Below are positions 16,949 to 24,997 of a DNA stretch of 39,703 bases, piece by piece. The translations under genes were made by a program, and so were the position numbers. Positions within the stretch are counted from its first letter, which is position 1. Every line of letters begins with the position of its first letter. The DNA comes from Myroides odoratimimus. GTDB lineage: Bacteria; Bacteroidota; Bacteroidia; Flavobacteriales; Flavobacteriaceae. Below the pieces are notes generated by a model that worked only from the letters and a program-made list of their open reading frames with translations, was not told the DNA's origin and made no database searches. The stretch spans positions 1-39,703 of the forward strand of contig NZ_JACAKB010000029.1 in NCBI RefSeq assembly GCF_030326305.1, read 5' to 3'.

Positions 16949-17947
16949 TTATAATCTGTGAGGTATAAAAGGGTAATTCTCTTGTTCGTATACTACGTCA
17001 TACATTACGTTTTTCTCTGGGAACGGAGATTCTTCAGCGAATTTCTCACACTCAGCCACGTAATCTTTTACTCTTTGATCCATTGCCTCGATCTCAGCTT
17101 CAGTAGCATATCCTTTTTCTCTAATTACATCTAATACTTGTGTAATTGGATCTATTTTTTTGTACTCTTCTACTTCCTCTTTAGTACGGTAGTGTTGAGC
17201 ATCTGACATAGAGTGACCTCTATATCTATACGTTTTCATTTCTAATAAAGTAGGTCCATCTCCACGACGTGCTCTTTCGATAGCCTCGTACATAGCTTCA
17301 GCTACTTTTACAGGGTTCATACCGTCTACTGGTCCACTAGGCATTTCGTATCCTAAACCTAATTTCCAAATATCACTATGGTTAGCTGTACGCTCTACTG
17401 AAGTCCCCATAGCATATCCATTGTTCTCAATGATGAATACTACTGGCAATTTCCAGTTCATAGCCATATTAAATGTCTCGTGTAAAGACCCTTGACGTGC
17501 TGCACCATCACCGAAGTAACACATTGTAACAGCTTGTCTATCGAAATATTTATCAGCGAATGCTAATCCTGCTCCTAGAGGAATTTGCCCCCCTACGATA
17601 CCATGACCACCATAGAAACGGTGTTCTTTAGAAAAGATGTGCATAGATCCACCTAATCCTTGTGATGTACCAGTACCTTTTCCTAATAACTCAGCCATAA
17701 TTCTCTTAGGATCTACTCCTAATCCGATTGGCTGAACGTGATTTCTATATGCTGTAATCATCTTGTCTTTAGACATGTCCATTGCATGTAAAGCTCCAGC
17801 CAATACTGCTTCCTGCCCATTATATAAATGCAAGAATCCTCTCACTTTTTGTTGAATATATAAAGCAGCAAGCTTATCTTCAAACTTTCTCCAAAATAGC
17901 ATGTCTTCATACCACTTTAGATAAACTTCTTTTGTAATTTCTCTCAT
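16949..17947 (-). CDS. pdhA: Pyruvate dehydrogenase E1 alpha subunit
   Basis: This 332-residue thiamine-diphosphate-dependent subunit, with E1 beta, decarboxylates pyruvate and acetylates the lipoyl group of E2. The ThDP/Mg motif runs from GDG (146-148) to ENN (174-176). GHGIVGGQIPLGAG and the phosphorylation-loop-like region YRGHSMSDAQHYR are family hallmarks. The start ATG at 17947 overlaps the stop of a 6-codon upstream ORF. The leader has two hairpins. The E2 gene follows after 10 nt; the E1 beta gene is elsewhere. Confidence 0.95.
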   Translation of the reverse strand: MREITKEVYLKWYEDMLFWRKFEDKLAALYIQQKVRGFLHLYNGQEAVLAGALHAMDMSKDKMITAYRNHVQPIGLGVDPKRIMAELLGKGTGTSQGLGGSMHIFSKEHRFYGGHGIVGGQIPLGAGLAFADKYFDRQAVTMCYFGDGAARQGSLHETFNMAMNWKLPVVFIIENNGYAMGTSVERTANHSDIWKLGLGYEMPSGPVDGMNPVKVAEAMYEAIERARRGDGPTLLEMKTYRYRGHSMSDAQHYRTKEEVEEYKKIDPITQVLDVIREKGYATEAEIEAMDQRVKDYVAECEKFAEESPFPEKNVMYDVVYEQENYPFIPHRL

Positions 17948-17964
17948 ATGACTTTACTTTTCAT
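17944..17964 (-). other. Six-codon leader ORF overlapping the pdhA start
   Basis: ATG at 17964 opens the frame M-K-S-K-V-I and stops at a TGA that overlaps the pdhA ATG (ATGA). It begins directly after the hairpin at 17965-17980. It could couple or meter pdhA translation. A frame this short can arise by chance, so it is a candidate only. Confidence 0.35.
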
Positions 17965-18017
17965 AAACGGTCTCCCGTTTAAAATACAGACTTTCTCGTT
18001 TAACCACACTACTGTGG
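17965..18017 (-). promoter_or_regulatory. pdhA leader with two hairpins
   Basis: On the minus strand CCACA-GTAG-TGTGG (18017-18004) is followed by AAACGG-GAGA-CCGTTT (17980-17965). The second stem ends exactly at the leader ORF start codon. Both lie downstream of the promoter box, so both would be transcribed. No known riboswitch pattern is recognised. Confidence 0.45.
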
Positions 18018-18022
18018 AGAAG

Positions 18023-18030
18023 CAAAAATA
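18023..18030 (-). promoter_or_regulatory. -7 promoter box for pdhA
   Basis: The minus strand reads TATTTTTG followed by C, fitting TAnnTTTG, about 75 nt from the pdhA start. A clear -33 TTG is lacking. Confidence 0.5.
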
Positions 18031-18410
18031 ATATATCTACACTAGACTGAAAAATTTATTTGAAGTATTTTAGATTTGATAATATTTTAGACAATTAATT
18101 TAACAATACCTTATAATTAGATCGTTTAGTTACATTTCTATTTTTTAAAACTTAAACCTAAAAATCCCGTATATACTTTTTTAATTTTATTATAACAACC
18201 TTAATATTACTAATAACATCCTTATTTAAAGACACATAAATTATGCCATCTATCCAATAAAGGATAACTAGTCTGTAAAATCCTCTAAAAACTCCTATTA
18301 AAGCTCTTTTATAGTATTCACTGTATACTAATGTTATTATCTGCCTTCTATTAGCCTTAACTGTTCATCGCCTCTTAGTACACATAAGTTAATAGTACTT
18401 CTACCTCTCC
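18031..18410. other. Gene-free AT-rich region
   Basis: This is part of the 708-bp gap between pdhA and susD. No ORF with protein-like composition, tRNA or clear hairpin is seen here. It separates the pdhA promoter from the 11-bp repeat element. Confidence 0.45.
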
Positions 18411-18483
18411 TCCATACTAAGTCCGTTTCTATCCTTGTATTAACGGACTCACTACAGACGCATAACGGACGCATAACAGACTC
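18411..18483 (-). repeat. Four 11-bp tandem repeats plus inverted arm (copy B)
   Basis: On the minus strand, 18483-18440 reads GAGTCTGTTAT, GCGTCCGTTAT, GCGTCTGTAGT, GAGTCCGTTAA. A 14-nt spacer and the inverted arm AACGGACT (18427-18420) follow, then TAGT and ATGGA. This is the same layout, spacing and flank as copy A at 93-156, in opposite orientation. The spacer sequences themselves differ. Confidence 0.8.
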
Positions 18484-18533
18484 AACTCGCATCAGTTTAA
18501 CATCACACCCAAATAAGTCTACATGAAATATCT

Positions 18534-18570
18534 AAAAAAGGAGAGAGTCTGTGAAAACAGACTCTCTCCT
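18534..18570 (-). terminator. Intrinsic terminator of the susCD operon
   Basis: A perfect 14-bp stem (18539-18552 with 18557-18570) closes on a 4-nt loop and is followed on the minus strand by a T-tract. It lies about 85 nt after the susD stop. A weaker 7-bp hairpin (18641-18658) sits on the stop codon itself. Confidence 0.9.
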
Positions 18571-18655
18571 ACATTATAAAATATATAATACACTATAAAC
18601 ACTCTCTAGCTTAATAAGCTATAATAGTGGATAAACTCAGTAGTTCTAGACAGAA

Positions 18656-20104
18656 CTAATTTTGCCACCACATCTTATAGTTAATATTATCTCCTCCCAT
18701 CTCTGCTACTTTTTTCTCATAATTACCTTTGTTCTGAGTACGTATATTGATCGGGTATGGGAATCTATTAGGCATATTCCCATCATTTAGCATTGACTCT
18801 GTCTTAGGTAGCTTAGGATATCCTGTACGCTTATATTCGAACCACTGTTGATAATCATTCATATACAATGCATAATACTTCTGTAACATAATGCGCTCTA
18901 ATGTACCATTATACCTAGTACTTTCTAAAGTAAAATAATTAGTTGGCATCTCTAATCCCTTAGAGGTAATAGCCTCTTTCACCGCCTGCTCATAATAGCT
19001 CTTTGCATCTGATAAGTATCCCTTCTGAGCTAACTCCGCCTTTATAAATAATACTTCAGCATACGTTAGTATAGGTGCTTCTGTAGGATTAGCCGCCATA
19101 ACATTATTCAATGTCGATGCTTCGTAATCAAACTGTGAATCCGAACCATCAAAGGCACTAGGTATTCCTTTATACCCTATATATACTTTCTTCTTTCCTT
19201 CTACTCTATAGGCTTCTGTTGCATATAGTGGAAGTCTTGGGTCTTTAAAATCATTTAAATTATCTATAAAGAAAGAAGCCATCTTACGACTCAATGTAAA
19301 ATCTTGAATACGACTCCAAGGAGAGATATTAGGTGTCACCCCTGTTATCTTTAGATTAGCCTGTGACTTCACATCATTAATAATAGGATACTTATCTGGA
19401 TCGTTAAGTATAGTCAGCATACGTTGATATGCATTCTTATTCTCTTTATTTGATATTCTCAACAATAAACGCAAATGCAAACTATTCGTAAACTTTTGCC
19501 AGTCATCCCAGTATGTTTTTGAATCTATGTATAAAATATCTGGGTTATATAATAACTTTCTATTTAGGTCATATAAGCTATTTGCTCGTTCCAAATCCGC
19601 CAAAATACTATCATATATCTTCTCTTGTGAATCAAATTCTGGATAAAGAACTTTTTCTTCTCCCTTAGACGCCTCAAAATAAGGTACATCCCCGAATAAA
19701 TCAGTTAAGTTAGAAGTGATCCACGCTTTTAGAGTTAGAGCCATCGCTTCATAGTTAGGATCGGCTACCTTCACAGCTTCATACTCCATATCTCTAGCAT
19801 TCTTTAACCATCTGTAATAAGCATTCCACGATGACGCTCCTACATCATCACTTAGATCATATCGTTGCATACCTGGTACATCACTAGGATAGACCACAAT
19901 ATCTTGCATTAGATGGTTATTATGAGACCAACTGCGATACATATTATGACTAGCCATCTCATAGATGATAGGGTTTAATAACGTTGCTGGGCTAATCTGT
20001 TGTAAACGGTTAGGATCAATATTCTTCTCTTCAAAATCAGAAGTACAACTCACAGTCAGCAATACTGTTGCTGATAATCCTAAAAATATATTTTTGATTT
20101 TCAT
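18656..20104 (-). CDS. SusD/RagB-family outer-membrane lipoprotein
   Basis: This 482-residue surface lipoprotein has signal peptide LLTVSC, with lipidated Cys20 followed by TSDFEEKNIDPN, typical of the SusD_2-like group. SusD proteins form the lid over the SusC barrel and bind the nutrient (glycan, peptide or other oligomer) at the cell surface. TPR-like helices are suggested in the middle (RDMEYEAVKVADPNYEAMALTLKAW). The C-terminal NRFPYP segment is common in the family. It starts 17 nt after the susC gene. No linked glycoside hydrolase, peptidase or sigma/anti-sigma genes reveal the substrate. Confidence 0.93.
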   Translation of the reverse strand: MKIKNIFLGLSATVLLTVSCTSDFEEKNIDPNRLQQISPATLLNPIIYEMASHNMYRSWSHNNHLMQDIVVYPSDVPGMQRYDLSDDVGASSWNAYYRWLKNARDMEYEAVKVADPNYEAMALTLKAWITSNLTDLFGDVPYFEASKGEEKVLYPEFDSQEKIYDSILADLERANSLYDLNRKLLYNPDILYIDSKTYWDDWQKFTNSLHLRLLLRISNKENKNAYQRMLTILNDPDKYPIINDVKSQANLKITGVTPNISPWSRIQDFTLSRKMASFFIDNLNDFKDPRLPLYATEAYRVEGKKKVYIGYKGIPSAFDGSDSQFDYEASTLNNVMAANPTEAPILTYAEVLFIKAELAQKGYLSDAKSYYEQAVKEAITSKGLEMPTNYFTLESTRYNGTLERIMLQKYYALYMNDYQQWFEYKRTGYPKLPKTESMLNDGNMPNRFPYPINIRTQNKGNYEKKVAEMGGDNINYKMWWQN

Positions 20105-20121
20105 CTGTCGTTTTCTTAATA

Positions 20122-23100
20122 TTAGATATCTAGTTTAATACTAAAACCATAAGTAGCAGGTGATGGCATCTGCCCCATCTCTACTCCTGGCATCATAGAA
20201 CCTCCATTTAAGGCTGCTGTCTCTGGGTCAAATAACGGGAAGTTAGACAACATCGCTAGGTTACGTCCATATACAGATACGCTTAGTTTCTTCAGGCGTA
20301 ACTTATTTAATATTTGCTTAGAGAAATTGTATTCAAAACTCACTTCTCTCAATTTGATATAAGAAGCATCGAATGTATTAGACTCTAGATTAGCTCTTCT
20401 ATAATATTCTTTATAGTAACTTGCTGGGTCTACCTTAGTCGTATTAGGAGAGAATGTACCATCTCCATTTCTCACTACTCCATCTCCGATGATATATCCT
20501 TGTTCTCTACCGTATAAGGTATGTTCTAGTTTACCTTGCTCACTCATCTTATGATGAGACTGTGAGTACACATTACCCCCATATTGCCCATCTATCGTAA
20601 AGCTGAACTTAAATCCTTTATACTTAAATGTATTAGTCCATCCCATCGTCCAGTCTGCATAAGCACTACCGATATACTCTATTTCTTTAGATTGTTCAGG
20701 AAGTCCTTTATCTGTATATACGATTTGTCCTTGATCATCTCTCACAAATTTATATCCATATAAGTCTCCTGTAGTTCCTCCTACTTTAGCGATAATAGAT
20801 GCCGTACCAGATGTAGCTAATACTTGCTGATCTCCTCCTTCGAACTCTTCTGCTAGGCTTAAGATTTTATTCTTATTCTTAGCCCAGTTCACTGAAGTAT
20901 TCCAAGAGAAATCTTTTGTCTTAATAGGTGTACCACTTAACATTAGCTCAATACCTCTATTGCGTACATCTCCACCATTAATTACAGCCTTATTATATCC
21001 TGTTACATAATTTAATGGTACGGTAATAATTTGATTTTTTGTATTGGTTTCATAGACTGTCACATCAAAGCCCAATCTATTGCCAAACATCTTATGCTCA
21101 TATCCAATCTCAAATGAATTAGTACCTTCTGGTTTTAATTCACCATTATGTAAAGTGGTAGCAGACGTAGCAGAGCTAGCAAAGGCACTATTAGAATAAT
21201 ATTTCAATGTTTGATATGGTTTAGTACCATTACCTACTTTTGCTATAGACACTCTCAGTTTAGAATAATCAATACTCGCAGGCATTCTAAAAATATCATT
21301 CAACACAAAACTTGCGTTTAATGAAGAATATAAAAATGACCAATTCATTTTAGGCAATGTACTCGACCAGTCATTTCGAATAGTTCCATCTAAGAATACC
21401 ATATTCTTATACCCTACCGAAGCCATTCCATAGACAGAGTTCACTTTATAATCGTCATCTAGAACATTAGTGATAGGATTATTGATACCATTCGCTAACA
21501 TATATACACCAGGCGTAACTAGTCCGTCTACATAAGATGTAACGCTGTGATATTTAGAATCAAGCATATTCCCTCCTATAGACCCACTATATGTAAATAT
21601 ATCTGAGTCATTATCAGTATAAGTTAATAATACATCAGTATTAATCTCTTGGAAGTTTATCTGTTGTGTTCTAAAATATCCTTTACCAAACTTAGTGGTG
21701 CTATAAGGTCTGCGCTGCTCACGTTTATCATTACGCGAGTTAAGTGAGGCGCGTAACATTAATTTTAATTTAGGTGCAAGAGTAATATCAGTCGATAGGC
21801 TTCCTGTTATAGTGTTTGTATTTACTGGATTGGTTGTCTCATAAGCGATTAGATAAGGATTTTCTATGTATGAGCTAAACGGATGAATCTGTTGTGTTTG
21901 ATAGTAATCTTTCTGCCAGATAGGTCTATACCATTCTAAGTCAACATTAGGATTCTGAAAGATCATAAAATATCCTATCGTATGGTTACCATATCCTGTA
22001 CCTGGTAGGTTATCACTCTTTCTGTTCGTATAACTAACATTCGCGTTTAAAGTAACTGCATCAGAGATATTATACTTAGCCTTCGTAGATAGTGTAGTTC
22101 TATCAAATCCAGTATTAGGCATTATCCATTCATTCTTAGAGTGCGTTATCGTCGTTCTAATATCTCCTTTATCACTTCCTCCTGATAGACCTAAAGTATT
22201 AGTTGTAGTAATACCAGTACGCCAGAAGTCTTTTATATTATTCTTATAAGGTTTCCATAAGGTTCTTTCTGCACCTTGAGACTCTGTTACAGGATCGTAT
22301 TGATAGTAATATTGTCCTTCAAACTTAGGTCCGAATGCACTACTAGTACTTCCTGTATTCGCACCATCATCTGATAAACCGTAAGAATAATACGGATTAC
22401 CTTCTTTATCGAAGCTATTTCCACTACCTTGACCATATTCGTATTGATACTTTGGCCACCTCTGAATTACATCAAAACTAACATTAGAGTTAAATGAGAT
22501 ACCTAATCCTTTATCTTTTTTTCCAGATTTAGTAGTTATCATTAATACCCCATTACTAGCTCTAGAACCATATAATGCAGCTGCACCAGGCCCTTTAAGC
22601 ACAGAGATACTTTCTATGTCATCCGGATTTATATCAGCTATCCCATTTCCATAATCTACAGGGGCATCAGTACCTATATAAGAATCACCTGCTCCACTGC
22701 TCCACAAAGTACTATTGACAATCACACCATCTACCACCACTAATGCTCCATTGGCATCAGCATTCAATGATCGATCTCCACGTAACTTAATTTGTGTAGA
22801 ATTCATTGGACCAGAACTAGCAGATGTCATAGTCATACCAGCCACTTTACCTTTTAATGCATCTGACCAAGTATTAGAACGAGTATTATCAAGTTGTTCA
22901 CTGTTCAAAGTCTGTTGAGAAAATCCTAATTGTTTCTCTTCTCTCTTAATACCTAAAGCCGTTACTACAACTTCATTAAGCATGCTACTAGACTCTACTA
23001 AGGTCACATTCACAAAATCACCTTTACTAACGATCATTTTCTTCTCTTCAAATCCCATAAAAGAAATGATGATTTCACCTTTTAAGAAAGTATCAGGCAC

Positions 23101-23370
23101 AGCTAGTGTGAAGTTACCATCTAGATCTGTCGATGTGATGTGCTTAGATCCTGACAGCTGAACTACTGCACCAGGTAGAGTCAATCCAAGGTTATCAATT
23201 ACTTTTCCTTTTACGATCGAGCCACTACTTTGCTCAGAAGAAGATTTAGTGATAATACTATCTAACGCATCAGTTGAAACATTAGAAGCGAATAATGAAT
23301 TTGATTGTAGTAATAAAACACTTCCTATAATCAAACAAATTTGATGACAATTACGTCTAACTTTTTTCAT
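20122..23370 (-). CDS. SusC/RagA-family TonB-dependent outer-membrane transporter
   Basis: This 1082-residue TonB-dependent nutrient importer has a signal peptide (about 1-29), then a carboxypeptidase-like regulatory Ig domain (about 52-140; GKVIDNLGLTLPGAVV, TDLDGNFTL). The SusC linker EVVVTALGIKREEKQLGFS and a plug domain (about 160-290, with GAAALYGSRASNGVLMITTK) follow, then a large beta-barrel. It works with the SusD-type lid protein encoded directly downstream. No N-terminal STN anti-sigma-interacting domain is seen, so regulation through an ECF sigma/anti-sigma pair is unlikely. The substrate is unknown. The length is normal and the frame intact. Confidence 0.95.
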   Translation of the reverse strand: MKKVRRNCHQICLIIGSVLLLQSNSLFASNVSTDALDSIITKSSSEQSSGSIVKGKVIDNLGLTLPGAVVQLSGSKHITSTDLDGNFTLAVPDTFLKGEIIISFMGFEEKKMIVSKGDFVNVTLVESSSMLNEVVVTALGIKREEKQLGFSQQTLNSEQLDNTRSNTWSDALKGKVAGMTMTSASSGPMNSTQIKLRGDRSLNADANGALVVVDGVIVNSTLWSSGAGDSYIGTDAPVDYGNGIADINPDDIESISVLKGPGAAALYGSRASNGVLMITTKSGKKDKGLGISFNSNVSFDVIQRWPKYQYEYGQGSGNSFDKEGNPYYSYGLSDDGANTGSTSSAFGPKFEGQYYYQYDPVTESQGAERTLWKPYKNNIKDFWRTGITTTNTLGLSGGSDKGDIRTTITHSKNEWIMPNTGFDRTTLSTKAKYNISDAVTLNANVSYTNRKSDNLPGTGYGNHTIGYFMIFQNPNVDLEWYRPIWQKDYYQTQQIHPFSSYIENPYLIAYETTNPVNTNTITGSLSTDITLAPKLKLMLRASLNSRNDKREQRRPYSTTKFGKGYFRTQQINFQEINTDVLLTYTDNDSDIFTYSGSIGGNMLDSKYHSVTSYVDGLVTPGVYMLANGINNPITNVLDDDYKVNSVYGMASVGYKNMVFLDGTIRNDWSSTLPKMNWSFLYSSLNASFVLNDIFRMPASIDYSKLRVSIAKVGNGTKPYQTLKYYSNSAFASSATSATTLHNGELKPEGTNSFEIGYEHKMFGNRLGFDVTVYETNTKNQIITVPLNYVTGYNKAVINGGDVRNRGIELMLSGTPIKTKDFSWNTSVNWAKNKNKILSLAEEFEGGDQQVLATSGTASIIAKVGGTTGDLYGYKFVRDDQGQIVYTDKGLPEQSKEIEYIGSAYADWTMGWTNTFKYKGFKFSFTIDGQYGGNVYSQSHHKMSEQGKLEHTLYGREQGYIIGDGVVRNGDGTFSPNTTKVDPASYYKEYYRRANLESNTFDASYIKLREVSFEYNFSKQILNKLRLKKLSVSVYGRNLAMLSNFPLFDPETAALNGGSMMPGVEMGQMPSPATYGFSIKLDI

Positions 23371-23424
23371 TACTTAAAATTGTGTTGTTGTTGGTTGTAT
23401 TAAATACCTCACTTAATACAGTCA

Positions 23425-23455
23425 CAAAAGAATGAAATGCCATTAGTCGGCACAA
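23425..23455 (-). promoter_or_regulatory. Candidate promoter for susC
   Basis: The minus strand has TTG (23455-23453), 20 nt, then TTCTTTTG (23432-23425), a one-mismatch -7 box. This gives a leader of roughly 50 nt before susC. Confidence 0.4.
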
Positions 23456-23471
23456 CGTTTAATCATTACTA

Positions 23472-23488
23472 AACAGTTAATAACTGTT
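23472..23488. repeat. 17-bp palindrome in the susC/sodB divergent gap
   Basis: AACAGTTA and TAACTGTT flank a single central A. It is placed between the susC promoter candidate and the sodB gene, so it is a possible operator for either. Confidence 0.45.
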
Positions 23489-23581
23489 ATATAATTGTAA
23501 ACAAAAAAATACCTAAATTATTTTTTAGTCTAATCTAAATTATTAATTTAGCCATGTCTAATAAAAATAAAACTATAAGTA

Positions 23582-24175
23582 ATGAAATTCAAACTTCCTG
23601 ATTTGCCATATGATAAAAATGCTTTCAATTCTTTTATATCATCTGAAGGATTCGATTATCACTATGGAAAACATCATCAAACGTATGTAAACAACCTTAA
23701 CCATTTAATAACAAATACAAAATGGGAAGATGAATGTTTAGAGAATATTATCACAGGTACTCAAGCAGAAGGAGAAGTAGCCATATTTAACAACGCTGCA
23801 CAGCATTATAATCATTCTTTTTTCTGGAAATCCATCACTCCTAACCAAGGTGGTCAGCCTAGTGAAGAACTACTAGACATGATAGGAAAGTACTTCGGAT
23901 CACTAGATGAACTAAAAACTCAATTCATTGACAAAGCGACTAAATTATTTGGAAGTGGATGGGTATGGTTAGTACTAACTCCAGAAAATAAGCTGGAACT
24001 TATGAGTCTAAAGGATGCTGACACTCCCTTAGTTTATGGGAACACGCCTTTACTAACTATAGATGTATGGGAACATGCGTATTATATAGACCACAGAAAT
24101 GCAAGGCCAAGCTTTATCCAACTATTTTGGAATGCAATCAACTGGGAATTTGTCAATAAAAATTTAGCAAAATGA
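23582..24175 (+). CDS. sodB: Fe-type superoxide dismutase
   Basis: This 197-residue Fe/Mn superoxide dismutase converts superoxide to hydrogen peroxide and oxygen in the cytoplasm. The metal ligands are His27 (FDYHYGKHH), His78 (NHSFFW), Asp161 and His165 (DVWEHAYY). Gln74 in NNAAQHYNH is the active-site Gln placement typical of Fe-type enzymes, so iron is the likely metal, although cambialistic use cannot be excluded. The frame ends in ATGA, overlapping the start of the next small gene. No clear consensus promoter is seen; a TTAATTTAG sequence about 30 nt upstream is a weak candidate. Confidence 0.94.
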   Translation: MKFKLPDLPYDKNAFNSFISSEGFDYHYGKHHQTYVNNLNHLITNTKWEDECLENIITGTQAEGEVAIFNNAAQHYNHSFFWKSITPNQGGQPSEELLDMIGKYFGSLDELKTQFIDKATKLFGSGWVWLVLTPENKLELMSLKDADTPLVYGNTPLLTIDVWEHAYYIDHRNARPSFIQLFWNAINWEFVNKNLAK

Positions 24176-24540
24176 GTATAGAATGTATTATGCACATAGA
24201 GAAAAGCTGTCAACTAAAGCAAGATCTTGCTAACGAGCAGCTCCAAAAAGGGAACAATAGTTTAGCAATTAACTATTATATCGAAGCCATAAGTCGACTA
24301 GAAGTATTGTGCGCTTCATATAACGCGTATCTAAAAACAGGTCCCAAACTCTATCTACAATACATAGATACATCTATTAGGTTAGTCACCTTATATAGAA
24401 AAGAACAAGAGACTGACAAGTACAAAAAACTAGTCTCTAAGCTTAACAGTTATATTGACAATGTCAAAGAGCTAATAAACAATGATCATGAAATGTCCAT
24501 TACACTAGCTAACTTCAAGCTAAAGCTTAATAATATTTAA
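24172..24540 (+). CDS. Small helical protein of unknown function, coupled to sodB
   Basis: This 122-residue protein is one that I do not recognise. It looks all-helical. The stretch QLKQDLANEQLQKGNNSLAINYYIEAISRL resembles one TPR-type helix pair, and the rest is rich in Lys, Leu and Tyr without catalytic motifs. It has no signal peptide or membrane segment, so it is probably cytoplasmic. Its ATG overlaps the sodB stop (ATGA), so translation is coupled and it is cotranscribed with sodB. This suggests an adaptor or stress-linked role, an inference from context only. A strong terminator follows. Confidence 0.75.
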   Translation: MSIECIMHIEKSCQLKQDLANEQLQKGNNSLAINYYIEAISRLEVLCASYNAYLKTGPKLYLQYIDTSIRLVTLYRKEQETDKYKKLVSKLNSYIDNVKELINNDHEMSITLANFKLKLNNI

Positions 24541-24617
24541 AACTAAAAGAGATTATTCCAATTAATTAGTAAAGCCATAATTCTAAAACAATAAGAATAA
24601 AAAACTCTTTTTAAACA

Positions 24618-24648
24618 AAAAAGGTCTACATTAAATGTAGACCTTTTT
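24618..24648. terminator. Bidirectional terminator between the sodB unit and the rpoBC operon
   Basis: A 14-bp stem (24618-24631 with 24635-24648) has a 3-nt loop. Its outer pairs are an A5/T5 tract on each side. It serves two converging transcription units. Confidence 0.92.
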
Positions 24649-24684
24649 CATTTTGTTGATATTAAATCAACTATTCTATCGGAT

Positions 24685-24993
24685 TTATGCTTCTCCTTTC
24701 GTACCAAACTTTATAGCAGACAATTCACTAGTAGCTTCAACATCAACTATACTTCCATTACTACCTTCATAGCGCTGGATATTCTCTTGTAAAGCAGTCA
24801 TTAATCTTTTCGCGTGTTGAGGCGTCAAAATAATTCTAGACTTTACTTTACCTTTTGGCATTCCAGGCATTATGGTAACAAAATCAACCACAAATTCAGT
24901 ATTAGAATGATTGATAATCGCTAAATTAGAATACACTCCTTCTGCTGTTGCCTCGTCTAATTCAAGGCTAAATTGATCTTGTTCTTTTTCCAT
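24685..24993 (-). CDS. DUF3467 family protein
   Basis: This 102-residue protein matches the DUF3467 family, which in Bacteroidota lies just behind rpoC. Visible landmarks are GVYSNLAIINHSNTEFVVDF and ILTPQHAKRLMTALQENI. It has no membrane segment or catalytic motif, and the function of the family is unknown. It begins 4 nt after the rpoC stop, so it is the last gene of the rpo operon and is made together with RNA polymerase. A role linked to transcription is plausible but not shown by the sequence. Confidence 0.9.
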   Translation of the reverse strand: MEKEQDQFSLELDEATAEGVYSNLAIINHSNTEFVVDFVTIMPGMPKGKVKSRIILTPQHAKRLMTALQENIQRYEGSNGSIVDVEATSELSAIKFGTKGEA

Positions 24994-24997
24994 AATA

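Noticed and set aside
16565-16954. Plus-strand ORF opposite the E2 lipoyl domain
   Set aside because: It is the antisense of the Ala/Pro linker and lipoyl domain, low in complexity, with no start signal.
18656-23370. Full polysaccharide utilisation locus
   Set aside because: Only SusC and SusD genes are present; there is no hydrolase, sulfatase or dedicated regulator, so no substrate can be named.
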